Shown: in pieces, positions 26,286 to 37,473 of the stretch
How positions within the stretch are numbered: the stretch's first letter is position 1
How the letters are laid out: the number at the start of each line of letters is the position of its first letter
DNA from: Globodera rostochiensis
Lineage: Eukaryota > Nematoda > Chromadorea > Rhabditida > Heteroderidae
Reading direction: 5' to 3'
Length of the DNA stretch: 64,000 nt
Assembly: GCA_018350325.1 (NCBI GenBank)
Contig: JAEVLN010000037.1
Coordinates: forward strand, 186,001-250,000
Position numbers and translations under genes: made by a program
The notes under the pieces: model-generated
Told to the model about the DNA's origin: nothing
Database searches by the model: none
Seen by the model: only the letters and a program-made list of their open reading frames with translations

Positions 26286-26817
26286 CAGGGTTCGGAGTCG
26301 TCCTTGAATGGCAAGGACAGTCCTTGAAAATGGACCTCCAATCTTAAAAATCGAAAATGCCGGTCCTTATTTTGCAAGATTGTCCTTGAAAATGAGCATT
26401 TGGCTGGAAGTTTAAGTATTTGTAATTTTAAAGGAGAAATCATGATTTCGTAAAAAAAAATTTGCATTTTTAAAAAGTCGCAAATCGCAGAATTTTTGAA
26501 ATTTTTTCGCAATTTTTTTAACAAAAATTGAAAATTATTAAAGCCTCTCTCTCGGCGCCGTCGGACAACCAACAACGAAATCCAGGCCTAATAAGTGCCG
26601 ATAGGCGCCGCCGAGAAATCTTTTTGAATTTTTGACTTAATTTGTTAAGAGATATTCAACCAAAATTTAAAATATATGTTAACTTTTTGAAGCTTTTTAG
26701 GAATGAGAAAGCAAAATTTTTTTGAAGATTTTTAAAGTATTTGAATTTTGTTAAATTTCTAAGCAATTTTCTTAAAAAAATAAGTTAAAATTTCTTCATT
26801 TTTCCCTCGGAACCCTG
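26286..26817. mobile_element. hAT-like MITE, 532 bp
   Basis: Ends CAGGGTTCGGAG and CTCGGAACCCTG. Flanks ACATAAAG at 26278-26285 and 26818-26825 are identical. The interior has repeated TCCTTGAAAATG phrases and a GGCGCCGCCGAG motif also seen at 23320 and 20150. Confidence 0.9.
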
Positions 26818-27059
26818 ACATAAAGTGAAGAATCTCGGCATTTCTACTTTATCGACGTTTTGCGTTGGCATTTTTGTATTAGGCAATCAATATGACAAAC
26901 AAATAATATAAGTACAATATGTATTAGGTAAGTATTTGACGAATTCGGTAGCTTAAAATTGCGTGAGAATTTTACGAAGGAAAACACGAGACAAATAAAC
27001 ACAATTATTGTATGGCATAAAAGCAAATTGGGGAGTATCAGATGAACAAAATTAAAAAA

Positions 27060-27330
27060 ACCCGGAAAATAAGTTTTTTCAGAGGAAATTGGAGTGAATT
27101 GCTGCTTTCTGCCCCACCGACATCACAAGCAATGTCGTCCAGCATTTGTTGATCCACCACAAAAAATGTACAAAACTTCTTGCCCAAAATGGTTGGAATG
27201 CAGAGAAAGTATACAGATAGCGGCACGGCATGCAGAACACCGACGACGATGAATGCCAAGGGAATGAGAAGACAAGCAACACGAGATCAAACGCAAACGC
27301 AGAACACCAAAAGACAGAACAGCCCTGAAA
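27060..27330 (-). pseudogene. membrane-protein exon fragment
   Basis: After a TTTTTCAG acceptor (about 27323) a minus-strand frame gives a hydrophobic run (LIPLAFIVVGVLHAVPLSVY) followed by FCTFFVVDQQMLDDIACDVG. A TGA interrupts the frame early in the exon, so either an intron border was missed or the gene is broken. No partner exons found. Could be a receptor or transporter remnant. Confidence 0.3.
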
Positions 27331-27364
27331 AACATTTACATGTTTTAGTACGGGTGCCAATTCA

Positions 27365-27545
27365 GTCCCATACTGATGCTAAGATTAAGCTTAGCTTAAG
27401 CCTAAGCCACCCTGGCTTCGGGTTTCTTAGGCTTAAACCTGAGCCTAAGCCTAAGCCTAAGCCTAAGCTTAGCTTAAAGCTAGCTTAGGCTTAGCCTATG
27501 ACGTGCACGGGATCCGGGAAGTGTTGGCTTGGGTGGGATCGTCGA
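27365..27545. repeat. TTAGGC-bearing element with four perfect telomere hexamers
   Basis: 27443-27466 is four tandem GCCTAA (TTAGGC on the minus strand). Flanks share the TAAGCCACCCTGG phrase and the GGATTCG/GTTGGCTTGGGTGG tail with the copies near 16.2, 19.0 and 19.8 kb. Confidence 0.85.
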
Positions 27546-28420
27546 TTTAGATGTGGCGTGGCGCATGTCGGAAAAAAACGAGTAAAATTTTCTTGTTGCT
27601 TTAAAATTTGGGTTGTTACCCCAGAACGGAAAACTACCTTCATTTTTTTTTAAATTTGAGCTCATAAATAGTTTTTGGAAATTTCGAAAAAATTGTTCGA
27701 ATTCGGAATTGGTCGAAACAGAGGTCAGTTTTGGATTCAACGGCCCCCAAACCCCTATTTTGTTAACTTTTAAAACTCATGTGTCGAAAACTCCAGTCCC
27801 GAAACGTCCAGTGTCAAAAAGACCTGTAGCCGGTTGGATTCGAGACACTTTTGATACTGACGACGGAATGCCAATTTTGGCTTAGGTTCAATAAAGTGCT
27901 AACATTTGTTGCAATTTGCTTACGCGTCATTTAAGTGACGGTTGGCGACGCACTGTTCTGTGTTGGAGCGTATGGGCGTAAAAGGATTTGTCGGAGCGCA
28001 GTGAATGGCGGTCTCCTGTGGAAATTAGAAGATTTTGTGTTGTTTTTAGTTTTTGAAACATTTTAATAACCTATTCGTTCAGCCATTGGCAGTTAGGAAT
28101 TGGAACTTTGTATAAAGTAGAGTTGATCTCGGGGGGGGGGGCTGGGAAAACTGGGGATCCCCGGTCATTCTCATCCCCGTTCCTCGGTTTGCCCATCCCC
28201 GTACAGGGATCCCCGTTCTCCGGTTAACCGGGTGATCCTCCCCCCCCCCCCACCGGCTCCAACCCTAGTTACAACTAGGGTAGTCCCCCGGGGGGGGGGG
28301 GGGGGAGGGGGACGGAGAAACCCGGTGACCCCCTCCCCGGCCATTCTCATCCCCGTTCCCCGGTTTGCCTATCCCCAAAGAACAAATTTTAGTATGATTT
28401 AATAAAGCGTTGGTTTATAT
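27546..28420. other. spacer with CCCCGG foldback sequences
   Basis: No gene seen. 28118-28378 contains two back-to-back blocks of GGGGATCCCCGG/CCCCGTTC iterations with TAGAGTTGAT and CAACCCTAG type ends, plus G runs up to about 16 bases. A similar block is at 35540-35700. Confidence 0.55.
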
Positions 28421-28431
28421 TTACCAATTTT

Positions 28432-28660
28432 TTCGGCTTTCATAATACGGCGGTTGTAGCCCCAGCTTTGTGTTGAAAAAAGTTTGGCCTCTGTTTAAAT
28501 TTTGAATGTACAGACAGTGCACTCGATCTGTGGTACAAATGCCTACTATGGCACAGCATTCCAATTCATATCCGTTTCGACAGCACCTTTTGGGGATCAA
28601 ATTCTCGCGCACATTGCAGTTTTTAGGGCACGTTGGGGTCGGGTTTCGGATCAAGTTGGC
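28432..28660 (-). CDS. Cys-rich exon, gene incomplete
   Basis: A minus-strand open stretch encodes CPKNCNVRENLIPKRCC, ELECCAIVGIC and later TKLGLQPPYYESRKNW, ending at a good donor (TTG|GTAAATATA, near 28432). The Cys pattern C-x3-C-x9-CC-x6-CC looks like a secreted disulfide domain. No start, signal peptide or following exon was found. Family not recognised. Confidence 0.35.
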
Positions 28661-28699
28661 CAAAAAAGAATGTTCGGTCAAGAAAAGGATCGGGTTTCG

Positions 28700-30037
28700 T
28701 CTCTCGGGTTTCGGCTAACCCGCCCCATGCCTGGGTGCATTGGACCTCAATACTACTGATGAGAGGACAACACAAGAATTGAATAAAACATCTTAAATTT
28801 GTGTAAATGAATAAATTTTGACAATTAAATTCCGTTGGAATTATGTTTTAAGTAAAAATGAATCACTAAACGACTAAATCGTAGTGCTCAATGCGTACAA
28901 ATGACGAAAAGCGATGATCGCAGTGTGGGGAAAAAGTGTTATGGTGATTTGAAATCACAAAAACGAAATGTTCCCCCAGCGATGGCCAATTTGGCGGAAT
29001 GAACGATGATTCATTCACTAATATTATATTATAAAATATTTTATAATTTAGTGTAATTAAATGCTACCGTATTGTGATAGGCGCCGCTCGCCTTCTAAGC
29101 AAAGTTACAGTCCAACAAATTCGGCCAAAACAATAATAGGGGCCTTTTGTTCAAACTTATGAAAAAAATTTTTGTAAGTTTTTGAAAGTTTGTTATTGAT
29201 TGAAAAAATCTATGCATAAAATTGCGTAGATTTGTTGAAATTTTTGGAAAAAGTGAAAATGATTAGAAATTCACGCACACCTAACGAGATTTGAATTATT
29301 ATACGATTTTTAAGCCATCAAATAATGTTTTTGAAAAACAAAAAAAAAACCAAACTTTAATGCCTGGACTTAAAGAAGGTACCTGGACACGATTTTCTTA
29401 GACCAAAATCAGGGTTGTAACGGGTTACCCGGCTGTCTTACATTATGAAAATATATTAATATTCTTTAAAATCTTTATCGACAAAATATTAATCTTAATT
29501 TAATTATGATGACAATACAGTATTATGTAAAAACGAAATGTTTTAATATTAATATTAATGACCGGAATTATGGCCTCACCCGGGTTCCGGATTTTGCAAA
29601 AAAAAAGTAGCTGAACGGGATCAAAAATCGGCAATCTTTTAATTCATTTTTGCGCGCATTTTAATTACAAAATATTTGAAATGTGTTTAAATTTATTTAA
29701 ATGTGAGGATTCAAACCCAAACACAACATTTGACTTAACGAAAAGGCAAGCCACTAGCCCACCGACGTACTTGGTTTTTTATGGATAAAATGCCAAAAAT
29801 CCCAGTATAACAGTCCGGGTTCCGAGTGCGATAGACTCGGATCCGGAAACCGGATTTTAAAATTTTAAACATACCGGACCCGGATGATCCGGGTCTTGAC
29901 CCCAAAAACCCCGGATTCCGGACTGCTGGATCCGGTCCGGGACCAGTCTCTAATTAATATACCTAAGCACCGTTTAGTGATGCATTTGTTTTTGCTTTTT
30001 GAACTTGGCACTTTTCAAAAATTTGCCGCCAGCTTTT
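28700..30037. other. AT-rich spacer with GGATCCGG-type elements
   Basis: No exon supported. 29405-29440 (start CAGGGTTGTAACGGG) and 29818-29952 (GGATCCGG iterations ending CCAGTCTCTA) look like halves or remnants of the MITE clan. Confidence 0.5.
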
Positions 30038-31248
30038 TTAAATGCTAAACTGGTGATTGATCTGCTGACAAATTCGATGGTGCTTATTTGATGGCATCGG
30101 CAATTTCTGCATCTGCATCTTCTGTTGCGCGAGGTTGTTTTGGCAGTATGCGGACGGGCTGAGCATACGCGCCATTTTCCGTACATCATTGGAGTCTGTC
30201 AAAATGTCCTAAAAATAACCAATTTTTGTTTAAATGAAATGTTTTCGACGAAATCTGAACCTCTTCCTCGTCCTCATCCGATTCTGCTGAGCTGACCTGG
30301 TCCACCGTCTGTTGTTGCTGCAGCTGGCCTCTCCCAGGCTCCATCTGATGCTGTTCATGTGGTAGAGCTTCCGACCAAACGGGCTCCACCGTCGACAAAG
30401 CCCCATGACTTTCAGTATCCGAAATTTCAGAGTATCGCAACGAATTGTCTGAAAATTTCAAAAAAAATTGCTAACTTCAAGCTCTGATCATTTGCTAACC
30501 CCTGGGCTGATGAAGTTCGTCCAGCGAATCAACATCCTCTCCCATCGCCTTTTGCTCATCTCGCACATCATGATAATACTCAAAAATGCCAATTTCGCCA
30601 CTCTCAGAATCGTTCACTTAGGTAATTTTATTATGAAAATTTTTTCATTAAATTTTCTTATTACTTTGTTGATCAATTTCATCCTGATCACTTTTTCGAC
30701 TTTCGCCATTCTGATCACGCGTTGCGTTACCACTGCCTCCAGTTTGAACTTGTGCCGGTTCATAATTTGTATTGTTTTGTTGTTGTTGTTGCTGATTGGT
30801 GTACTGCTCCGTGTTGTTGCTATCGACAATGTTGTTGTTGTTATTGTGCTGGTGATCTTGCTGATAATGGTGTCCATGGTGGCAACAAAAGTTGCGAAAC
30901 GAATCAGCTTGGTGAATCGTGCCGTGTTCAGCTTAATACATTTATGATTCCGGATTTTTGTTTAAATTTGATTAAAAAAAACAGACTTTGACCGGACAAC
31001 CCCATGGCCGAACCACCAGCTGATGAGCAGAACATTCCGGAGTCCGATCGTTGCATTGGCGGCGAAGCGCTGAAACTGTTGTGGCTCAACGGACTCGGCG
31101 GCACCCGTGGGATACGCTTCTCCTTCAGAAGGCACTCGGCGGATGCCGTTGTGGTCAATGGATTTGGACGGAACCGTTTGAGATGAGCAGCTTTATGAAA
31201 AAGGCAAAAAATTACATTTTGCCAAAATGAATCACACAACTCATACAT
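30038..31248 (-). CDS. Q/N-rich acidic low-complexity protein, unknown
   Basis: Five exons, 31248-30987, 30931-30665, 30616-30500, 30448-30261 and 30208-30038, join in frame to 334 residues. The N-terminal part is Pro/Ser-rich (RIPRVPPSPLSHNSFSASPP), the middle is His/Asn/Gln-rich with runs of Asn and Gln, and the last third is acidic (SSAESDEDEEEDILTDSND) with a Gln/Met-rich tail. No globular domain or TM is visible; it resembles nuclear or regulatory disordered proteins only in composition. It begins 175 bp after the glutaminase stop on the same strand, so it may be the downstream gene of an operon. The first ~20 codons are uncertain, since the true start may follow trans-splicing. Confidence 0.65.
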
Positions 31249-31423
31249 CCCTGTATCAAATCTTCGATTGCCCCCTAATCTAACCCATATTCCAGTGGAC
31301 TGATCACGTCGTTAGTTCACTTCAATTTAAAATCGTAATATTTCCTGAGAAATGATTAAAAAAACAAATAATTTCTGATCAATAAAATAAATCAACATGC
31401 AAATAAAAAGAATTCACGCGTGA

Positions 31424-34400
31424 TCAGAGTTCTATTTCATCTCTCACTCTACTTTCAGTTTGCACACGAAGCGGCACGGTCTGCGGTTGTGCAGAGCATT
31501 GACTCGTCGCCGACGGCGACGTGTCAGCAATGCTGTTGCTAGCGCCTGCATGTGCATGCAGTCCATGCAGCGACACAGTGCGGCCGTGCAACGGTTTGTT
31601 GGGCGGCAAGTCGTTCGGCTGGCATATGTCCTGCATTCGACGCTCCAGCATCAATGCCACAGAAGTGTGCTGTGCTGAACGTGCATCATCCAGTGGTGTT
31701 CGATTCCAGCTGAAAAATCAAATAAAAACGAATTTTTGGAATTTATAAGAAGATACTACTGATTAGAGACCGGGCGAGACGAGATCTCGTCTCGAGATCT
31801 CGAAAAATCTCGACGAGAAATCTTGTCTCGACATCTCGTCTCGAATAAAACTGAGCTTCTCGAGATTTTTCGAGATCCGAGATTTTTTCGAGAATCTCGT
31901 CTCGAGTCTCGCTTGAAGCTCAAGTCCGGTCTCTACTACTGATCAACTTTTGCTCTTTTCGAAAGGATGATCAGTTTTTGTACACAACAATTTACCGATC
32001 TCGAGGGTCCGGTTGAACTTTTCCAGTTTCAAGAAGGAAAAGTGCCACATCAAAGTGGCCTTCGGAGGCAGCCAAATGTAGGGCTGTTCGCTTGTCATAG
32101 TCGCTCATCTCCAAGTCACAGCCTTGCAAATACATTCTGTGAAATTGGAATTTCAAATTATTGATTTTTTTTTAAATCAATAAATGGCAATACCTTCTGA
32201 TAGTGTTTAAATCACCCGCCTTGGCCGCAAACAGCAACGACACGACAACCGTCTTTTCACGTTCGCCCACACGACGGCGTGGATCAAACTTCTGTAAACG
32301 GCGTATGGTTCGATCAGCCTTTAGGCGATGGTTAATTAATAGTGAACGGATTTTTAGGGCCTAAAAATGGGCAAAAAATTTGAAATTGGCATGAAGACTT
32401 GGTTTGTTCAAGAAGTATTTTTGTGCAAAATTTCAAAGATTTAAACAAAGTTACAAAAATCCGATTGCTGATTTGTGCAAGTTTTTAGGGCCTAAAAATC
32501 CGTTCCCTATTAATTAGCTAGCCGATCCCGACCGAAGATGCTCGAGATTCTTGTTGCTCGAGATTATTTGAACCACATTAATTAGCTAGCCGATCCCGAT
32601 CGAAGACGCTCGAGATTCTCGTTGCTCGAGATTATTTGAACCCCATTAATTAGCTAGCCGATCCCGATCGAAAATGCTCGAGATTCTTGTTGCTCGAGAT
32701 TATTTGAACCACATTTTCGAGACTGGGCTTTGAGGCTTTTGGGCTTATTATGATTCCCCAAAGCATTGCGGTCGCTGACCTGCGATTCGTTGTGTGCCAA
32801 CGAGTCGTAGTTGTGGAAGTTAAAGCGTTGGATCAACTTCTTGCAGAACCTGACGCCACGGCACGAGTTGCCCATGCGATCCAACGGCGGCGACCACAAT
32901 GCGATGCCCATCAAGTTGGGCACAACAACAATCATCACGCCGGACACGCCCGACTTGGCGGGCAACCCCACATGGAAAGCGAACTGGCCCGAGTAGTCGT
33001 ACATGCCGCATGAGTTCATCAACGAAAGCACGTCACGGCACGGGCGGGAGCCAATGCAACGCTCGCCGGTCAACGGGCAAACGCCTGAACAAAAAAGTTG
33101 TCTAAAATTTACCTTTAATTAAATTTAATCTTATAGTGACCATTTTTGTTATAATAGTTCCAAACTTTTATTGTTAGTATAATAATTGGCATTTTTCATT
33201 GCTTTAAGTTTTAATTTTAATCTTATTCTTATTTGTCCACTCATTTAACTAATATATTATATTAGCACTTTCTTTGGACAAATAATTTTCTGTAAATTTG
33301 ACATCTTTAATTTATTCAAAATTAGTAATATAATTTTGTTTCCAAAAGACAACATAACTATTTTATGGTATTTTTGGCTTCATCTAAAAGAATATAAAAA
33401 AATATTTGCTGTACTTGTCACGTTCGCCAAAATAATCAGAAAAAAAATTTTAAACTAAATTAAGATTTTTTGGTTTATGTTTGGCATCTCTTTTGATTAA
33501 TTAAGGTTAATTATTTTTTGTCAAAATTATTTTTGAATTTAATTTTTGTTATTTTGGCACCTCCATTGGCCAATGTTGCAGCTATCACTGCTGCACCCTC
33601 ACAATTGACCTCCAGGGAGCACAGCTGGAAGTAGAAGTCCAATGTCTCCTTTAGTGCGGTGTGCTTGGACTCCTCCGGAAAGCAGCCATTTTCCTGAAAA
33701 AATTTTTTTTAAAAATGTTATTTATTGTTTAAATTTAATTTAAAAATATTTGAGCTTTACCTTCATAAAGTAAGCAAGCGCAAAGTTCCGGTCCGCGGTG
33801 GCCGCCTCTGAAAGGAAGACGGCGTTGTTGAAGCCAACATATTCGCCTCCAGCCATCTTTTTGTACTCATTGATCATCTGGAAATTGGTTCCCAAATCTT
33901 GTTAAGAAATAATCATACAAAATTCGAGAAATAAAATCTTGACTTTAACATTGAAATAATTGCAAATTTTAACTAAATAAGTAGGCTTATTGACATTTAT
34001 ATACATATTATACACCTCGCCACCGAACAAATAAAATTTTCATCTACTTATAAATCCAAATGCCAACCAGGCCAAAAACGATCAAAAAATGCCACTGGTC
34101 ACCAACCGGTCACAATGTCAATCATTCAAGCCTAAGACGGTCAAATGCCTGGGGCCTGTTTCAATTTCCACTTTTTAAAAGTCAAAGTTAAAGTAAGAAA
34201 AAATGCGTTTCAATTGTTGCTTTTAAAAAGTTCAAAGTTAAAAGTAACAATTGAAACAAGCCCCTGGCAGAAAATCTTTAATTGCCAACAACAAATTTTG
34301 TTGTAGTTTAAAATAAAATTTTTTTAGCCCGATTGCCATTTTGATCGGTGGCATTTTGTCCTCACACATTTTGTTTAGTGGAAAGCATATTCCGCTGTGA

Positions 34401-37400
34401 GAATATCTAATGCAATTTACCATAAAATCCTTTAACAAAAATTTTTAAATTTTTGCTAAAAATTGGCTAACATATTCAAATCGGTCCGCCATGTTCAGCT
34501 GAGCGCGGATCAGGCTGGTGACAATGATCGCACCGCTGTTTACCATCGGATTGTGCGGCTTATCTGTTGACGCAACAAGCGATCATTTGGGAAGTGATCA
34601 AAAAAAAAATGCCAAACTGTTTGGGTCCAAGCAAATTTCGTTGAACAAACGGCCAGACGGTTCTTGACCCACATACTGGTGTACATATTCCGCACCCATC
34701 TCAGACGCGGCTTGAATAAAAATAATTTAAAATAAACAATATTTAAAACAATATTATTTTTTTAAACTAAATTAGCAACATTTTATAATGGATTTGTGAC
34801 CAAAAGAGTAGGAATAATTATAAATAAATAATTTAAAAAATAAACATTAAAAATATTTAAAAAAGAATTAATTATTTCAACCCAAATTAACAACATTTAT
34901 AATGGATTGATTTCCAAAAGATTGTAAAATAATTATAAATAAATAATTTAAAAAACAAACATTAAAAATATTTAAAACAATAATTATTTCAACCTAAATT
35001 AACAACATTTATAATGGATTTAAAATAATGATTATTTCAACCTAAATTAACAACATTTATAATGGATTTGTAAGATTGTAAGAATAATTATAAATAAATA
35101 ATTTAAAAAATAAACATTAAAATATTCAAAATAATAATTATTTCAACCTAAATAAACAACATTTATAATGGATTTCTGACCAAAAGATTGTAATAATAAT
35201 ATTATAAATATTTAAATCTACGAACCAATGCTGTAGTTGAGTGCCTTCGAAACACTTTGTACACAGAATGGAACGTTGCTGTCGCCAAAAGAGATCCGCT
35301 TCAATTAGCAGATTTTCAATTAAATTTTATTTTGTATTATAATTAGTAGGGTTGGACAAACCCGGGAATCCGGGACCGGTATCCGGGTATTTTTGGAATT
35401 TTTGGGGTAGAATTATCCGGGTCTTGGACCAACCCCAGCCAAATTACCCGGTATCCGGGCGGATATCCGGGTGTTTTTGAGCTATCCGGTATCCGGGGGA
35501 CCCGGATAATATCCGGTTTTGTCCAACCCTATTAATTAGGGTTGGTTCCGGCCGAGGACGGGGACGGGGAAAACCGGGGATCCCCGGCCATTCTCATCCC
35601 CGTCCCCGTTTTGCTCATCCCCGAAAACGTGGATCCCCGTTTTGTCCGTCTCCGGTATCCCCGTCCCTGGTTTGACCGGGATCCCCCCCCCCGGGACTAA
35701 CTCTAATTATAATTAAAGATTAATATTTTTCTAACCTGCCCATCAACAGTGCAAATAGACACTCCCCAATAATTTGGTGACATTCGGGCCAATTGTGGAA
35801 TATAATTGGCCACTTTCCCATCCGTAATTGGTATACACTGAAACCAACTTTTTGTATTTCACAATAATAAGCCTAATATAAAATAAGAATTATTATAATT
35901 TCAGAAAATTTAATTTGATTTTTTTTGTTCCAAAATATACATCAATTAAAAACCTCCGTGTAGATTTCCTTGATGATGGAACAGAAATGGGCCCAGGCGG
36001 GCACAATGAGGTCATTTTGCAAAGTTTGCACAATCAGAGACACTGTTAAAAAACTTTAGGAATAAAAATTAATAAAATTAAAAAAAATTATTTTTGTTTT
36101 TATTAATTTAAACATTTTTGAGGCTTACACGATTCGCTGATGACCCTCGTGAAGTCGTTGTGGCTCATCTTCCAATGTTTCGGGTCGCGCGCTTCGTTCA
36201 TTCGCTCCTCCTTTTCACTTTCAATTTCACGAATTTTGCGCATCATCGGCGCCAGCCGAGGATCATTCTCTTGAAGGCCATAATTTTTTAGCACCTTAAA
36301 ATTTTATTAAAAATTTGAATTAAATTTGTTTAAAAAAACCATGATCAGTTTGCCGATGGAAGCGTCAGATTTGTTGGGAATTTTGAACAGATTGTAGATC
36401 AGCTCCTCCGGCGATTGCTCGTCGCATGCGAACGGATTGTCCAAGCCGTCCTTCGTCTTTTGAATCGCCGACTGAAGTGACAGTCTTCGTTCGTCTTTTA
36501 GCGGGGCGAATTGGTCCACTAAATGTTTTTTAATATAATTCCACTGGTAATTATATAATTATAAATACTTATATAGCTAATGGGGTAAACCAACTCATCC
36601 ATAGAACATAACTTGCTCCAATCTTAACCGATTTAGAAAGTCTTAACGCCACTCGAAAGATCTCGAAGAGTTGAAGCTAACATTAAGTTAAAGCTTTGTG
36701 ATTGGACAATTCGCAAAAAAGTTATGGCCAGAAACGTCACAAAAATCGGAATTTTTAAACCTTCTAAAGTGGTAAGGCCATAACTTTTTTGATATTTATC
36801 CAATGACAAAGCTTTAACTTAATATTAGCTTCAACTCTTCGAGATCTATCGAATGGCGTTAAGACTTTCTAAATCGGAATAAGGTTGAAGCAAGTTATGC
36901 TCCATGGATGAGTTGGATATGGATGAGATGGGTGGGACCCATAGCTATTAGCTATATTTAGGGCTCGGATTTATATGCATTTGCCTAAAATTACCTAAAA
37001 AGAAGTGTTGTTACGTTGGTCTTTTCTTTTTGTTAGTAATAAAAATGCATATTTTGAGACTTTTGACACAAAATTCTTTAGCAATTGCAATAAAAAACAA
37101 TATTTTGCATATTTTGGGGATTTTAGAGCATATTTTGGCAAAAAAATTTGATAAAAATGCATATTTTTGCCATTTTTGGTGCATATAAATCCCAGCCCTA
37201 TATACACTACGACAGAAAAGAGGTTTTTGAATAACTCCAATTTTGATCAATTCTCCGATCAGATTTTGAAACAGAATTTGCAGAATATTTGTGTTATTCG
37301 ACTATTTGCTTTTTTTTGGCATTTTATTTAAATTCCATACGTGTGTTTGACGATATTTTCCTCCGCATTGGCTGGGCATGTCCGTTTATTGCATTAATAG

Positions 37401-37473
37401 GTGTTGGTGCCATCATTTGTGGAGTACTGCTTCGACTTGACGCGTTGCTGCTGCCGTTCGGTGGTAGGACCAT
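31424..37473 (-). CDS. glna: glutaminase (kidney-type, ankyrin C-terminus)
   Basis: Fourteen exons: 37473-37341, 36518-36340, 36294-36129, 36042-35954, 35837-35736, 35298-35226, 34710-34618, 34563-34472, 33877-33761, 33693-33561, 33084-32780, 32291-32194, 32136-31996 and 31709-31424. They close in frame to 668 residues, close to animal kidney-type glutaminase. A Ser/Pro/Asn-rich N-terminus precedes an EF-hand-like helical region. The catalytic domain carries the serine-lysine motif in [10 protein letters not shown], plus [21 protein letters not shown] and [20 protein letters not shown]. Ankyrin repeats follow ([16 protein letters not shown]). The enzyme hydrolyses glutamine to glutamate and ammonia, usually in mitochondria; no clear presequence is visible. 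Introns host MITEs, tandem repeats and a large palindrome. Confidence 0.95.
31764..31935. mobile_element. hAT-like MITE, 172 bp, GAGATCTCG-cored
   Basis: Ends TAGAGACCGG and CCGGTCTCTA. Flanks CTACTGAT (31756-31763 and 31936-31943) are identical. The core iterates CGAGATCTCGTCTCGAGA. It lies in the last glutaminase intron. Confidence 0.93.
32516..32715. repeat. three 68-bp direct repeats in a glutaminase intron
   Basis: Three near-identical units contain TTAATTAGCTAGCCGATCCC, then GCTCGAGATTCTTGTTGCTC. Each unit has an internal small palindrome around CTCGAGATT. Located just downstream of the 32780 exon end. Confidence 0.9.
34735..35215. repeat. AT-rich tandem repeat, ~110 bp unit
   Basis: About four imperfect copies of a unit with AACAACATTTATAATGGATT and ATTATAAATAAATAATTTAA inside the glutaminase intron between exons 6 and 7. 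Confidence 0.85.
35347..35705. mobile_element. two adjacent hAT-like MITEs in a glutaminase intron
   Basis: First: 35347-35531, ends TAGGGTTGGACAAA and TTTGTCCAACCCTA, flanks ATAATTAG/TTAATTAG (one mismatch), core CCGGGTATCCGG iterations. Second: about 35538-35703, begins TAGGGTTGGTTCCGG and ends near ACTAACTCTA, core GGGGATCCCCG iterations; its duplication is not clean, probably because it abuts the first. Confidence 0.85.
36571..36957. repeat. ~390-bp palindromic foldback in glutaminase intron 1
   Basis: Left arm from about 36571 to 36706 and right arm from about 36797 to 36957 are inverted copies with high identity. For example, GAAAGTCTTAACGCCA on the left has TGGCGTTAAGACTTTC on the right, and AAGTTAAAGCTTTGT has ACAAAGCTTTAACTT. 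The unpaired centre is about 90 bp. Confidence 0.9.
36968..37200. mobile_element. MITE related to the one in the Cys-cluster gene
   Basis: Ends TAGGGCTCGGATTTATATGC and GCATATAAATCCCAGCCCTA. Interior includes repeated GCATATTTTG phrases. The 8-bp flank duplication is not evident, so this is an old copy. Confidence 0.65.
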
